Below, piece by piece: positions 1 through 12,400 of a DNA stretch of 64,000 nt. The notes beneath the pieces were generated by a model. It worked only from the letters and a program-made list of their open reading frames with translations. It made no database searches and was not told where the DNA came from. Location: NCBI GenBank assembly GCA_037389465.1, contig JAZARR010000159.1, forward strand, positions 4,691,501-4,755,500. The letters are read 5' to 3'. Every line of letters starts with the position of its first letter. Positions within the stretch are counted from its first letter, which is position 1. The translations under genes were made by a program, and so were the position numbers. Source of the DNA: Baylisascaris procyonis (lineage: Eukaryota > Nematoda > Chromadorea > Rhabditida > Ascarididae).

Positions 1-1016
1 AAAAACGCACAGACTCTTTCGCCTTTTTCATCATCACCCTTTTCAACCTCTCCTTCGTGAACAAAATATGGTCTAAACCGATGACACCGCTTTCCTTTAC
101 AGATTGCTGAGTTGCTTTCTGCCTATACCTCCATTTCTTAAATGCAGTCTTGCAAGGTTTCAAGCAAACGTCAAAACAGCACATGGCCGGCTATATGGCT
201 CAATTCCGCTCCTTCAACTACTGCTCCCGAAAGACTTTGGCATAAAATGAAATCTCAATTCGTGTAAGGGTTTATCTAAAGTGGCGCAATAGTGTTCCGG
301 CTTCCAAAAACGGTCAACGCAAAGAGTACGGAATCTGGGCAAGGTTTTAGAATTATTTCGCGGCACTAACGACATTCCACGATGTCCTACAATGACACTA
401 CCGGGGATTCCACAACATTAAAAAACGCCCACTGCATTTGTAAAACTTCAAAAATGTGGGTATTAAGCAAATAATCACACCATAATCTTGCCTCAACCAC
501 GTAATGCGAACAATCCATCATGAAGCGATTACAACAAAATGTTTCGACGTACCTCAGGATTGCTTTGTTTGGGGTGGGCAGGTTAACAGCCTAAGATTTA
601 CTGCTCTTTTAAAGTGAATGGAGTTCCTATACACAAAAATTCTTACTCATATTGCGAGACAATACGGACACATGTGAGTTGCTGCCAAACATCTTCAACA
701 GTACATCTAAAACTAACCTCCAACCCACCCACCCCCCTCCCTTCCTCATACCTCGTTTCCACTTCTTTTGCAGACACTTTGCCCGCAGACACCAGCGACG
801 CCATCATACGGCTCTGATTAACATACTGAGCATCGCCTTCATTATATCATACCACCAATCGATGTAGGGGTAATCAATAAGTTGCAGATCAATTGCTTTC
901 GGACAGAGCAGAGCAGCGGTGACCATAACACAAAGAAAACTTTCCACAACTGCCCTGAGGCAAGGACAGGTGCGTATGAAAGGATAGCGTATTTGCTTGC
1001 AGGAACCAATGTGCTT
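1..1016. other. Left edge, no firm gene
   Basis: Nothing certain. A pyrimidine tract ending in TTCTTTTGCAG at 773 precedes a short plus-strand frame (LPADTSDAIIRL then TGA at 817) that could be a last exon, but all three frames there end soon and there is no partner exon. Confidence 0.4.
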
Positions 1017-1107
1017 CTAGCTCTTCACCTGAGGTGCCATCCTTGCGAGAGCGGTGCGCATTCGGGCCACGAAGTTGCTCAAGGTATTCGGGTCATACTC
1101 AACATAA
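1017..1107 (-). CDS. Unidentified gene: possible terminal exon at 1.1 kb
   Basis: With acceptor TTTCCGGTCATAG the phase (2) matches the 2027 donor and gives YVEYDPNTLSNFVARMRTAL, ARMAPQVKS and TAG. The frame is open further upstream, to about 1175, with weaker acceptors. A donor CAG|GTGAAG 12 bases before the stop means this could also be an internal exon. Confidence 0.42.
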
Positions 1108-4100
1108 CTATGACCGGAAATAAGCCCGACCGTCTCTTCCTCTTTATACAAAAAGCAAAAACCACTAAACAATAGAGGATAAACGGGAATCGGAAACCAT
1201 AAAACTATAAGCGAGCGACTGAGGTCCTTCAAAGCAAACAAAGATGGACCAATGAGCAAAAACAAGTCAGATGAAGCGGAAACGGACTATAAAGCATAAA
1301 CAAACATACTATTTTCATCGTTTCAATGCATTGCGCGGTTCATGAAGCAGTGGTTTACACCCCAATGCTTTAGAAACCAGACATAGCTTAAGCAATTATG
1401 AATGCACACAGTTGAAAATTAATCGCGTTGAACCTATCCTAAGTTTTCCACAACTCCAATAATACTCTTCTAGTATGTGACAAAATTTCTCAAACATTCA
1501 AATGAGCGAAAAATTCAGCAAGCCCTTATGCAATGGAAGGTAAGCACATTTTTTCATTCAATATGTGAATAAGAATTGAAACTCAACGTTGAATGCCTTC
1601 TAAAGCATGACAGTTCGATTGCAGCATTTCAATAAAAGAGAAATGCCTTCTGCTATCTTGCCAATATTTCAAAGAACCGGAAGCACACATCTTTCAAAAA
1701 AAGGAGAGAAGCATTTTAATAATGGGAAATTGCCCAAACAAGACAGATTCACGTCCCTCTCAACATTTCATATTCGTCAAAAATTTGTGTGCCGCAAAGG
1801 GTTAAAAAAGCTTTAAAACACATGACGCACTTGTATGGTGATGCGCGTATGGCGTATGGTAAATCCTTAGAATGTACAACCTCATCGGAAGACGTGGCAA
1901 ATTTTCAAATGCAAAAGGATGGGAGTACTCACGCGGTTATGAAAGGGCTTAGAGGAAAGCATTCAGCCATTCTATGATTCGTATTCATTGCTCCGAAAAA
2001 GAAAAAAGCTAAGAAAGGAAAAGAACCTAGGCAGGCTGATGCTGGGCAGAGGAAGTTTCTTTTTAGGGATGCTGCACCGCTGAAGCCTTTCACCTTCACA
2101 TGATCCCTCTCCCTCTTCTGGTAACCCATCATCATCAGCGAATTTTGGCGAACAATGCGACTCAACATCCGATGCCCAGTCAACGAACGACGTTTGACTC
2201 TTTCTATCCAACGAGCTTCTTTTCGAGCTGATCGATTCACCTAAACAATTGACAACGATTTTTTGACAGCGAAATAAGTGTTTTGATTAGGACACTCATT
2301 CAGACGCCGAACCACACGAACCTCCACTGAATTTTTCCAAAAAAAAAAAAAAAAAACGCTAATAACCAGCATTATTGTACCTATCACTCAGCACGGAATT
2401 CCTAACGGTGTATTGGCTGATGTCAAAGAATTGACCCAATCTCATACTTCTTCTCGTTCATCAAGTATTTATTAGAAAGAAGTTGGAAGAATGCCTGATA
2501 TGAAATCACTAGCAGCACCACGTCCCGCATGGACAACACATCAAGTTCGATATGCAAAGCTGCAACAACCTCCCAGCTCTATAAATCTAGTCAGCTCTAT
2601 GCTCATTCTGATATGATAAAATGTTTAGAGTGCAATAAACACTAACCGATAGCCGAATCAATAGTGGGGCCCGTCTCAATACTGGCGGCAGAAGCGCTGC
2701 ATTCTCGGTCATCTTTCAACGGCCCCGAATCGAACATACCCGTCCTAAAATATGTACATGTTTCTATTTCGATTTGAAATAAGAAACAATACGTTTAAAA
2801 AACAAGCATAATAACAGCAAAATTTTTTAGGAAAAATGCATCAATTCATAAAAAGATTGGGAAGAAGTGGCAAAACATAGAAAAAATGATCTGATATATA
2901 TTGTAGAAGCATCTCTTATAAGTGGAATGCCAAATAAGCGCAATAAATATGGATCTATTCAACTGTTTTACATACTATGAATAACAGAAGTGGAGGGTGT
3001 AAGAAAGTTTGAAATGAGAATGAGAAAAGTTAAACCGATTAAGCCTTCCAAATAGGCTTCGAATGTTTCAAACGAATGCAAAAACTGATCTCAAGCAATA
3101 TCTCTGCGCGAAAAAAAAAAAAAACGAAACAATGACAAAGAAATGAAAAACAATTGAACATAAGAACAAGAGATCGCACAGTGGAGCGCTTATCTTAATG
3201 AGGACTCCTTCCTTATCGCCAAATGAATATCTACGAACAAGAACACTACTTCAGTTGGACACAAAAAACCAGATAACCGGATGCAAGATCGTACTGTTCG
3301 TAAATTTCAAACATATTTTTCAATTATCTACATTTCTAACACATCACTAAATATTATTCCTAACAAAACCATTCAAATTATTATCGAATAAACAGGTATA
3401 GAAGCAAGTAAAGAGGCATGAATCAAAACTATCTAAACAATATAAAGCAACCTCCCTACATGAGAAACTCTTCGAAAGAAAATATGAATGACAGAAGTAT
3501 TCATAGAGAAATCCACCAGCAAATTTCCGTTCATATTTGAAACAAGCATTGCAATATTACGACCGATTATTGAAATAAATGTTATTAGAAATATGCGTCA
3601 CGAATAATGGCTTCATGAACGATGAATATACTCTTGCAACTATTGATGTTGCTTGATTTAATGCATACGTTAAAGTTCAGTGTGAGAAAAGGATTAAAGG
3701 AAAAAACGGAAATAAAGCTTTAAAAAGTTAGTTTTCACATAAACTATGAATTTATCACTCATAAATGTTGATGGCAAACGATTACAACACAACCATGCAT
3801 TTACTAATTGCTTAGAAGCAATGTTTCAAATACCTACACCTGAAGTTGGTATTTTTCGATAATTTACACACAAAAACGAGAGTCACGAACATTGGCAAAG
3901 TGTGCAAACAAAACAAACTCACAAACTCAGCTCATTAAATCATAGCTGGAACGGCACATTCATCATCTCATTTAACAACATCACGTGAGCAGGCAGACGA
4001 TAATAAGTCTTGCGATTTACAAAGCTGAATTTCACGATAAATGCCATTTAGTGGAAAAACTACGCATATGGGGCATTTTAAGCTTCGGCAGCCATTGCAC

Positions 4101-7100
4101 GTGCCTCGCCCCTCCCATTATTGATTCCACGACACATTCACATTCGTCCCTAATTGTTATTAAATACTTGCATTGTTCGTTATGCAAAATTTAGCACCGG
4201 CAGCAAATGTACTGAACCATTTCACGTGTACAGTTATACTTCAAAGATCACTTCTTCACACTAGGGAGGTTATCACCTTGTAGAAATTATTAAACGATAT
4301 GAAAAGATATGCTAAACGATCTTCGGTAATTTCATCCAGCATCGATCTTATTCCCCAAGCGGATATATTAAAACCTACAGCACAATATACGGGTTGGCAA
4401 AATGCAGCAGCAGCAGCAGTTTAGACGACTACTAAAGCAATAAGAGAACATAAAACTAAGCAGCACTAAAACTTCCCAATACACTCTAAAGAAAATCTGT
4501 TCAAGCATACACGTACTGAACGATGATCACTAGCAATGTGAGTGCTCTGTTTTCTCGTTGATTGCGTTATACACTTCACAGCTCATTGAAGCGCTCCGAT
4601 GATAGTATTATGACGCTTCATTGCTCAAGTTAAAACTATTCAAACAATGCATTTTTTGTTTTGCAAGTGTTCGAAAATACCACCTAATATTTTTAACTTT
4701 CTTTAAATACCCCAACAGCCTCTGCAAACTGGATAACACAAAAATAGCGCATAATGAATTAAAGCAAGGTCCGCAAAACACAGATGAGGGCTATATTATC
4801 CTACAAGGCTCCCAAATGTGGACAACGGCCGAATAACAGCGAAGACAAAAAAAAAACCTGCAAAAATGAGACCTTAAATCTTCTACAGCAGTCGGTGAAC
4901 AACCACATACAATTGCCCTCTTCCTCTACTGACCAACCACATACTATTGTCCTCTTCCTCTACGATAGCCCCTACGATGCACTCAATTGGCATCTTGCCG
5001 GAATAACTTTTCCTTCGCCTCTACAAAGAAAAAAAAAACCACTGTGAGCCTAAGCGTAAATAAATGACCATTTGAAAGAGGGAAGAAAGTGATGCATCAA
5101 GGTAAATAAACACAGATGATTATGATTATAAGGAGTGCAGTTGACAACGATAAGGAGGAAATAATTCATATTATACGACTAGAGAGATTCATAACGGTAA
5201 GCAAAGAAAAGGTATTGCTGCTTTTATGTGACGAATAATGGCATGCGCTTATTGACATAGAATCTAAAAGCGTTATTGCTAGAATTGAATACAGCGAGAA
5301 TTGATTCGTTCAATTAGCATAATCCTCGACAAGTCTATTCCCTATAAAGTAAAAACAAAAGAGAAACACTATCAAATGATGCTAGCGATCGCTGTCACTA
5401 AATAGACGAAATAAAATATTTTCGAAGATATAAGTAAAACATTAAGCATCGTCTTGTGACCCTTAGAATTTTTTAATGAATATATTGGAAAACATTCAAC
5501 AAATCCGGCAAGCATAAACACCATCCTCACATTCATTATTGCATCAGAAATTAAGGCAATTCATTTATCTAGAAATTTTTTTTCCTTTTGACTAGCCACA
5601 TTACTTCTAAATCATTATGGTAACTTGAAAACAAAATGGAATAGTAGCATTCTCCATCGGAGAAAAAATAAAACTTATAGCAATAATCCGATACTTTAAA
5701 ATTGCATTCAACAATTTAACGCTTTTCAAAAACATTTTAGTCATTAAATTGAGCGTACACCTTCGTAAAAGGTCATAGAGGGAATGCAGATGATGCATGA
5801 AAAACAAAGCAAATGAAGAAGCAATCGAAAAAGAAGTAGAAGAGAGCAGCGCACTCTCGACGAGTTCCGATAAAAACCAGCCCCCTTGCCAATTGCAAAA
5901 CTACAAACCGCTAGTCGACTCTCATATTTCCAACTGCGCACTTCGTTCAAACAAAAAAAAAAAGAAGACAGAACGCTAACGTCGACTTTCCAGTCAAAAG
6001 AAGCCAATTAAAAAATATGCCACTCTCACCCTGATTACTTATCAAATTAGTTGAAGCTTAGGCAAAAATAAATTTCAAATCATATCAACATAGAGAAAAT
6101 TTTTTGTTAATTAATATTTAGTAAATGCATAAAATAACAGAGAATTTGTAATGTTTATCGCATCTAAATTCCGCCACTATCAATAAAATCAGAAAATAAA
6201 GATTAAATCACTATCGCGCCTTACAAATATCTCAAGAAAAATATTGAAAAAAATTTCCCAACTTGCACCGTTCACATTTTTAAGGAAGTAGATAAGATGC
6301 TCAGTGATTCTTTTATCATCGCTGCTATGGGAAAGATGAGAGGGAAACGAGAGGCGAATTATCGTATCTTTAACACACTTTCGATGTTGTACCAATCACT
6401 GACAATCACCTCCAACCACACGAAGCCTCTCACTAAATAGTGAAGGTGATTCAAGGAAATAAGCTAGCAAGGCGACCTGAACTCACTCTTTACTTGAACT
6501 CACTAGTTATTAAAATAAAACAACAACATTTAGCTGATTCAACACATCCACTTGGCTGATGAGCATAAAAATCGTTGGCGAGAAAAAGCGCCTCATCGTT
6601 ACAACTGCCCAATTAAAGGGACCGGAAAAGCACGTTACAATAGGCAATGAATAACCTAAAGGCTATTAATACGAAAAAACTAGCCCTTTCCACCTGACTA
6701 GAAGTTCAACACGATTTGCACTTGAAACCCTCTAATTGATGAGTGAACTGGAACACACAAAATCCAACAACAACCGCAATAAGCAGTTGGAAAACAGTTA
6801 CATAAATCCAATATAATAGCGTCATCGAATTCCGCTCAAAGAAACAATACCAACATGGAAGAAGCTCCACAGTCACGGACTAAAATTCTCCAAAACTAAC
6901 GAGAAATTACTCCCAGCAATGAAATAATTACTTTATGGGAATTTCAATGAATAAAAAAGATGTCAATGGTTTTGGTTTATGAATTTAAGGTATGCAGTAA
7001 GAAATCCATTCCCTTCGAATTTTCCCCGCAAACAGTGAACACTTTCAAGTTCCAATATATTGGCAAACAAAATCAGATTTTTCGAAATATCCTTTACAAA

Positions 7101-9402
7101 CAGAAGCTGCTAACAATTTATATGCCAATTCCATTTGTGGTAAACACGATCACAATAATCGACGATTTCCTAGAAAGGTGACTTAGGCAACATCTAATCG
7201 TCATGAATCTTGTTTTGCTCTCTCTCTCTCTCTCCCCCCCCCCCTTTTAAAGTTTATTGTATGTATAGAAAGCAGCAAACCTCGGTAACTTCATGAGTTA
7301 AAGATTGCGGCGCTAAACTCTTCCCCTCAAAAGCAGCATTTCATCTTAAACAATGCAGTTCGAAGTGATTTATGGATCTTCTTCTAAAAATCAGCAAAAC
7401 AAAGAGCACTACTCAATTCGCTTATTCAACAAAAACTACCGTCCAGACTGAGTGCATTGATTAAATCGAAAGAAGTGACCTTTATTGAGATGCGAAATTT
7501 ACTCCCCTTCAGGCCAACATCGTAAAAATTTGGATGTTAAAAACCAAACATTGTAAAAAATTGATACTGTCGAACAGGCTTAAAAAAAGTGGACGAGTGG
7601 AGAGATAAAGAATCTAATGTGGAATGGCATAGCACGCTAATTCATTTCATAAAGAGTACGCAAAGTAAATGGAGAGTCTTCTTTCGCAAACGATAGCGGT
7701 CACGAAAATTGGGATCCCATTAGGCTTCATCCACCTCACTTGATAAATATGATCAACGACTCAGCTAAATGAAAAAACTGGTGCACTTACCTGGTGCTTA
7801 CCTGTCCTATTTCAATTATCTCTTCAAACTACCCTCACACACATATACGAGCTAAATAAACGACACAAGTGCTAAGATTTAATTTGCACAACAATTCAAC
7901 AAGCTTTTTTCTCCATTGCAAGTTGATAAAGTCCAATCATTTTAGGATGCATTTCTTATATGAGAGAGGAAAGAAGAAAATTTGAGCCTATTAACGCTTA
8001 TCACAGCGTGCACTACTAAATTTAATGAAAATAGCAGAGAATAAACTACAAAGGTCATTGGGTCGAAAATTTTGACAACTATACTAGAAAGCATATCGAG
8101 CAAAACTCTTCGAGAAAAACAAATAAAAGTTTGCGTTCTTAGAACACATTGTCGAATGATATTGGCAACAGTAAAAATTTTTCTACCAACAAATGATTGC
8201 TTCCTGAAAAAAACCCCTTTGATCAGTGATGTATAGAAATCGTATGATAAGAAAAACAGAGATCAATGTGATAAGAAAACAATAAATTGCCCATAAAATC
8301 ATAAAAAGTACTAATACAATAGATTGATACATAGAAAAAAAAAAACGATTCAAATGAAAAGAAGAAAAAAAAAATGTTCGAACCAATAAAAACGAGCAAA
8401 CACATTATATAAATCGAAAAATTAGCCTAGGAATGAATAAAAAAAATCTTAGCAAAATGAACAAATAATGTGCGTGGGTGATCGCCGCGACGTGCGAATC
8501 ACATGCGACGCGTCGCGTCCAACAACAACTCGATACGACAACGACTGGTCCCGCAATGTTCCCATTACCATTCATTCATTCATACACAGCACATCGCCAA
8601 ACTTCACTATCCATCGACGACTATATAATCGTAATTTGTCAATTTGCATTTAATTTTTTATATCGCCCATCCAATTCTTTTATATCCCCCTGAATTCTTT
8701 TATATCCTTTTTCCAAATGTTACAATTATAAGCACTTCAAAATTCAACAAACGAAAACAAATCTTCATATGTATACTCGAAAATTAAACTATCTAAAAAC
8801 GAATTGAAGATAGGGGTTAAATGGTCATACATAAAAGAAGTCAGAGCAGCATTTACGGAAAGTGCAAAAGGTATCCGAATGAAATTGCAAAGCAATTTTT
8901 AGAGAAAAGAAATGAAAAGTTTGATGATAGTAAATTTATATATGAAGCGTATGAGAAAAAACTTCTAAAGAGGTCCTCATGACTCAAAGATGCGGAACTG
9001 CAAAAACATAACAATTCTCATATAAGCAAAAAAATGTGTTAATGCGCAATAAACAAACGATCCTAAAAGATTGTCATCCCCTTCACTCACTTATAGCACT
9101 TCATCCCGTAAGTATGAGGAAAGTATGGATGAGAAAGTTCTGTTTCAAGACAAAGACGTTGCAAATAGGATGCCATTTTTAACGCTTCGTGTCATATGCT
9201 ATTTTGCCTTTTTCGAATCGAACAGTAAAATTACTCTAGAGTCATTGAAACTCGAAAACACTGCGATCATAATCACGACGGCTGACATGAAGGAAACAAG
9301 TATCCGGTGATAATTTTCTGAGTGCTCGGAGATTTACTGAGATCTATTCGCCAAAATATTCTGCTCAAAATTCAACAATTCACAAAAGCCAACATGTTAG
9401 AC

Positions 9403-9456
<54 letters not shown>

Positions 9457-12400
9457 ACGCATAGGTCGAAATGAAGCAACGAAACAATTTTTCTTTGAAA
9501 GTTCTGGTAAGCCTATAAACACACTCTTCAATAAAAATTCCTGCATAAATTACTAGCAAATATATTCACCATCGTTCGTGTATGTAGCAGCAAACAAAGC
9601 AATACCTATCATAAATTCTACCTGCAAAAAAAAGAACTAGTGGGATTGTGGCGTGTACTTAGTAGCAAAACATATATAAAACGAGGATGAGGAATGTAGT
9701 CATTTCTCTTCCCTTTATTTCAGTTAATATCTGCCGAGAAATACTTATTCATTTTATTGGTAATTCAGTGGTGCAAGAAATAAAACTGTTAAGAAATGCT
9801 TCATTCCCTCATCTCAAATGGAAATGCGGTCAAAATAAGATCAATAGCAACAAGCAAAAAAACACCCACAATGCGATTGCGCTACGCGTCAAGGAAACGA
9901 CAATAGAAAATGACACAATGCAACGCTGCAGTAGAGAAGCTCATAATGATAAAGCAGCTAGTCACATACTACAAGAGGTGATAAATACAGCAACAATGAA
10001 ACTTCATCACAATGACGATGAGACATAACAAATTACAGTGGCAAAACTTATCGAACCTTGAGGAGCCATTCAAGCAGAACGTCGAGATGAATCAATAACG
10101 ATACCCACATTCTCAAGGAAAACCAAAGAAAAACCCCTCAAGTTGATGGGTTCTTATTCCTTGTGCTAAGCATTGACCTTCGTAATAATTCACCCCTTCG
10201 TAAATCCCATGAGAGCAGTGTAATATCACTAGGACTGTAAGAAAATATAATAAGAGGATGAGGCAGCTAAAAAGTGAACGGACCTGTTTAAGCTATTCGC
10301 CTTTGTAACCAATGACTGCGAATAATTGGCGACGCGATGGTTGAGTTGAATCTGCGCCGACTCATACGAGCTGCGACGAATGTGACCTCGCTTAAATGGC
10401 TTCGCGCTGGCGGCGCCTACAATCAACAGACGGCTCTAATCTTTCGATAAAACAGCGAATTTGCAAGTCATCACCTAGTTATGATCCCGAACTGATCTTT
10501 TGTTAGTAATGCTATGAGTGGAGAGCACATCAGGTGCACAACACGTGTTTAGCTGTCTTGGGAAAATTTTTCCCTCAAAATTCGACCAGTCCACCCTCCT
10601 GGGAGAAATTTCGCAAAAACATAAATATGAATCCAAATGAAGAATCGGAAAATGTGAGTCAACTATTAGCTGCAATAAGCGATAGAAAGAGATGACTGAA
10701 TTTTAAAGTAACAAATTATAGAATAACGATCGAGTATTGTTCATATACCCTACGATCGCTACAGGATAATCGGAAAATGAACGGTAAAATGGCGAATTTT
10801 GCAAACTATCGCCGAATTATTCGACTATAACACATCGAAAAATACATTTTTCTAGCAAATCATATAGTTTTTGAGTTGTTTTCAGGTAGAATTTTCACTG
10901 AATATTAACGTGATTAGGAAACTGGATTGGCAGTGAATAAGACCTTCGATAGCATTGTTTTTTATTTCTAAACTGAAACAATGCATTCGATTTTGTTAGC
11001 CAATAAATTTACAACAAAAAAGGAGAAATGAGTCAATTTTTTGTGATATTCTTCGACTTTCACTTCATTATGCAATAAAATAAGCATAACGAATTTGGAA
11101 ACCTTTCAAAAAATTACCCCCAATTTCACGTCCAAGAAATTAAAAAAAAGTAGTGACCGCCAAGCAATTTTTGCATTTCTATTCCACCCAATAACGACTC
11201 TCATAAACAAATTCCGAAAATGGAAACAGCGGAAAGCGAAGAGTTGAGAATATTTTGCTTATATAGCCAATCAACAGTGGTACGCTTGGCACTCTAAATA
11301 ATTTTTTTTTCCATTAAGATGTGAAAAACGCTAATAATAGACGCTTCTATTAGCGGTACCATTAATCATCCATTATGAGGAAACCTCGTATCCGCCGTGC
11401 ACCCAAACAATGATAAGATAATCATAATAAAAATCTACTAATACAAATAATTTTCGAAAGCATTAATGAGTATATAAATGAATAATATTCGAATACCTCG
11501 AACGATGAATAAGCTTAGAATCAGTTTGGAGCAATAAAAAGATTACCAACCTCTCATATATTTATGCCCCTACGTTATCGTTTTCACTTATTTTAATATG
11601 AACAACGCAAACAAACATTTACCTACTGAGCCATATCTAAATAAAAAACCATGCGCTAGTAGATTTCATAAACAAATTTCGGTGATATCGCCTCAAGAAT
11701 TTCATGAAGACAATCTAAGGTGAAACAGTCTTACAGACGCTTGTTTCCGATAGTTCCCACATTCCTCTCCGTCTTTACACCTATAAGGACGTATGTCGTT
11801 TGTTAATTCGCTATTCTTTGCTCACTTTATTCATTGATCTAATCGAATCGTATGAAAATGGATGAACTCAACCAACCAGAAGGCTCATCGCTGCCAGACG
11901 CAGCTCTATGTAAACTTCGTGCTTCCGTATTGTAAACGAGTGGTAAATTCTCCAAAACGGTTGCAAGTGGTGCCGGTGATGTAAAACCAACGGTGCGCTC
12001 CTGGTCGGCCAGCGCGAAATTAATCAACTAAAAGGATGGTATTTCATTATGCAATAATAGAACAGTGATGACGCAACGGCGAAAAAAAAAAAGAACCAAT
12101 AGCACATTTAGTTTTTGGGGTGAACAGTTCAATTTTGAAAAAAAAAATACTCGCTCTGTTCACCTGCACGTCAAATATTACCACAACTTGTTGGAAGGAT
12201 ATCACTATTAGTGAATTCCATCATGAACGTGAAACAAGCCCATAATGAGAGGCTTTCTTTTATTTCTTCCTTTTTATTCGGTCATATATTTTGATTACTG
12301 TTTATTTTGCTTTACGAAATAAAGACTGCAAAGTTAAGCTGGACGATTCACGATGCATTAGTAAGTTTTATTATAAAATTTATCACAAAAAAAGCGCACT

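Larger units (their letters stand above)
2745..10283. other. Long intron-like region of the unidentified minus-strand gene
   Basis: About 7.5 kb of A-rich plus strand with poly-A runs, the 34-bp duplication, the (CT)(C) tract, the CpG patch, the 20-bp tandem repeat and an (AT)n tract. No convincing exon was seen. Confidence 0.5.

Noticed and set aside
774..817. Plus-strand terminal exon after a TTTTGCAG acceptor
   Set aside because: Only 14 codons, three competing frames, no partner exon and opposite to the surrounding minus-strand gene.
8374..8384. GTTCGAACC as a tRNA B-box
   Set aside because: No A-box and no cloverleaf could be folded around it; other GTTCGA words also failed.
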